From NCBI GenBank assembly GCA_000999395.1, contig LCOM01000038.1, forward strand, positions 1 to 7,295: DNA of 7,295 nucleotides. Reading direction: 5' to 3'. A program made the translations under genes and the position numbers. The notes beneath the pieces were generated by a model that saw only the letters and a list, made by a program, of their open reading frames with translations, was not told the DNA's origin and did no database searches. This document shows, piece after piece, positions 6,629 through 7,295 of the stretch. The first letter of the stretch is position 1; every line of letters starts with the position of its first letter. Origin of the DNA: Parcubacteria group bacterium GW2011_GWA2_47_7. Its GTDB lineage: Bacteria > Patescibacteriota > Minisyncoccia > Phycocordibacterales > UBA6899.

Positions 6629-7084
6629 ATGGCAAACAATCAATCTCATCCGGGTATCTCGTCCCCTCCGGCACATACCCCGCCACAAAGCGTGTTCAAA
6701 AAGGAGGCGAAAGAATTGGCCGAAAGAGCAAAGCGGTCAACTTCGGGTTTTGACTTTATGAAATTATTCGTCGGTAGATTGGATCGGGAAAATTATTTTT
6801 ATGGCGCAGTAAGTTCAATCATGCTGAGTCTTATTGTGTGGCAAATACCTATTTTTGGATTAGTTATTTCATTTGTTCTCCTTGTCCTTGGGTTGGGAAT
6901 AACAGCGCGCAGACTCCATGATATTAATGTCCCAGGCTTGGTGGCAATGATACTATTTGTGCCGGTTGTCGGACTACTGGCCGTTCTGTATCTTTCCTGG
7001 AGGGCTGGAGATGCGGGTGGAAATACCTTTGGCGCAGTACCTGACAAAAAGCGTGAAATGTTTCGCGCATGGCTAAATACGTGA
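6629..7084 (+). CDS. DUF805 family small membrane protein
   Basis: Small integral membrane protein of unknown function. Seen in the 151-residue product: a polar, Pro-rich N-terminus (residues 1-22), a charged helix (about 24-36, KKEAKELAERAKR), the DUF805-like start FDFMKLFVGRLDRENYFYG (41-59), hydrophobic segments at about 60-90 (probably two) and 101-123, and the family hallmark ITARRLHDINVPG (91-103) followed by GDAGGNTFG (127-135), matching the family's RRLHD and G-x-N-x-(Y/F)-G motifs. Start choice is uncertain. ATG at 6629 has no Shine-Dalgarno sequence; an in-frame TTG at 6716 sits 8 nt after AAGGAGG (6701-6707) and would give a 122-residue protein that still holds the whole domain. 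I keep the ATG, because TTG is rare and polar Pro-rich leaders are common on such proteins. It is the only plus-strand gene and shares its terminator with the convergent synthetase gene. Confidence 0.85.
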   Translation: MANNQSHPGISSPPAHTPPQSVFKKEAKELAERAKRSTSGFDFMKLFVGRLDRENYFYGAVSSIMLSLIVWQIPIFGLVISFVLLVLGLGITARRLHDINVPGLVAMILFVPVVGLLAVLYLSWRAGDAGGNTFGAVPDKKREMFRAWLNT

Positions 7085-7117
7085 TACGGCGCATCTGCAT
7101 ACATAGTCAAGATATAT

Positions 7118-7152
7118 AAAAAAAAGAGGGGGGTAACCCCCCCCATTTTTTT
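7118..7152. terminator. Bidirectional intrinsic terminator
   Basis: Eight A, then GA, six G, loop TAA, eight C, A and seven T. The G/C arms (7128-7133 with 7137-7144) make a strong stem flanked by A and T tracts, so a T tract follows the hairpin on both strands. It lies 33 nt after the DUF805 stop on the plus strand and 3 nt after the stop of the Asx-tRNA synthetase on the minus strand, so it can end both transcripts. Confidence 0.9.
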
Positions 7153-7155
7153 ATT

Positions 7156-7295
7156 TTAGCTACCTTCCCCTGCTTTTGGTTTCGTCAATAGATTGTCTAT
7201 GCGATTGATATCTCTCGGGAAAAGCGAGGCTTCCTTAACATTGTCGAGACCGAGATATTTTTGAGTGAGACGCTCTAGCCCCAAACCCCATCCCC
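7156..7295 (-). CDS. Asx-tRNA synthetase C-terminus, probably archaeal-type AspRS (cut by window edge)
   Basis: Only the last 45 codons are present; the frame is open to the window end. Seen: GWGLGLERLTQKYLGLDNVK, which is class II aminoacyl-tRNA synthetase motif 3 (GxGxGxER, with the ATP-binding Arg), followed by EASLFPRDINRI and a polar tail ending GEGS. The LDNVKEA-FPRD ending is typical of class IIb enzymes for Asp or Asn. The FPRDxxR finish resembles the archaeal-type AspRS (often non-discriminating, charging both tRNA-Asp and tRNA-Asn) more than the larger bacterial AspRS or LysRS. The tail after FPRD is longer than the usual RLTP ending. AsnRS is the main alternative, so I give no symbol. 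It ends 3 nt before the shared terminator. Confidence 0.78.
   Translation of the reverse strand, partial: GWGLGLERLTQKYLGLDNVKEASLFPRDINRIDNLLTKPKAGEGS

Noticed and set aside
6799..7146. A 115-codon minus-strand open frame antisense to the DUF805 gene.
   Set aside because: It starts inside the bidirectional terminator and has no recognisable domain; shadow of the plus-strand gene.
7118..7152. Homopolymer runs (A8, G6, C8, T7) considered as a repeat or phase-variable tract.
   Set aside because: The runs are arranged as one inverted repeat between convergent genes and are fully explained as a bidirectional terminator.

Overview
The window is a compact bacterial chromosomal segment of mostly housekeeping genes. 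Several traits point to the Candidate Phyla Radiation (Patescibacteria, Parcubacteria-like): a C-terminal fragment of an Asx-tRNA synthetase ending like the archaeal-type AspRS; MurG and MraY with non-canonical active-site motifs (HESD in MurG; HNH, SETG and GIIDGIDG in MraY); few Shine-Dalgarno sequences; and very tight gene packing. This lineage call is inference from motifs, not from a search.

Layout. From about 6490 down to 1, seven genes run in tandem on the minus strand, in transcription order: scpA (kleisin), scpB, a D-Ala-D-Ala carboxypeptidase (peptidase S11), mraY, ftsW, murG and the 5' part of gltX. scpB/carboxypeptidase overlap by 4 nt (ATGA), and carboxypeptidase/mraY are separated by 2 nt or overlap by 4 nt depending on the mraY start. 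Three gaps occur in the series: 64 nt (scpA-scpB), 134 nt (mraY-ftsW) and 111 nt (ftsW-murG). The first holds a small hairpin with a T-rich tail; the other two hold -10-like elements. On the plus strand, a small DUF805 membrane protein (6629-7084) diverges from scpA. It converges on the 3' end of an Asx-tRNA synthetase (7156-7295, minus strand), and the two share a strong bidirectional intrinsic terminator at 7118-7152.

Function. MraY makes lipid I, MurG converts it to lipid II, FtsW polymerises lipid II into septal glycan, and the carboxypeptidase trims the stem peptide. ScpA and ScpB are the non-SMC subunits of condensin. The cluster therefore joins chromosome segregation to septal peptidoglycan synthesis. 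murD, which usually sits between mraY and ftsW, is absent from the window.

I found no mobile element, CRISPR array, tRNA/rRNA gene or defence system, and no wholly new system. The points most worth checking are the altered MraY catalytic motifs, the predicted leaderless ftsW transcript, the re-assigned scpA start, and the scp/dcw gene arrangement without murD.
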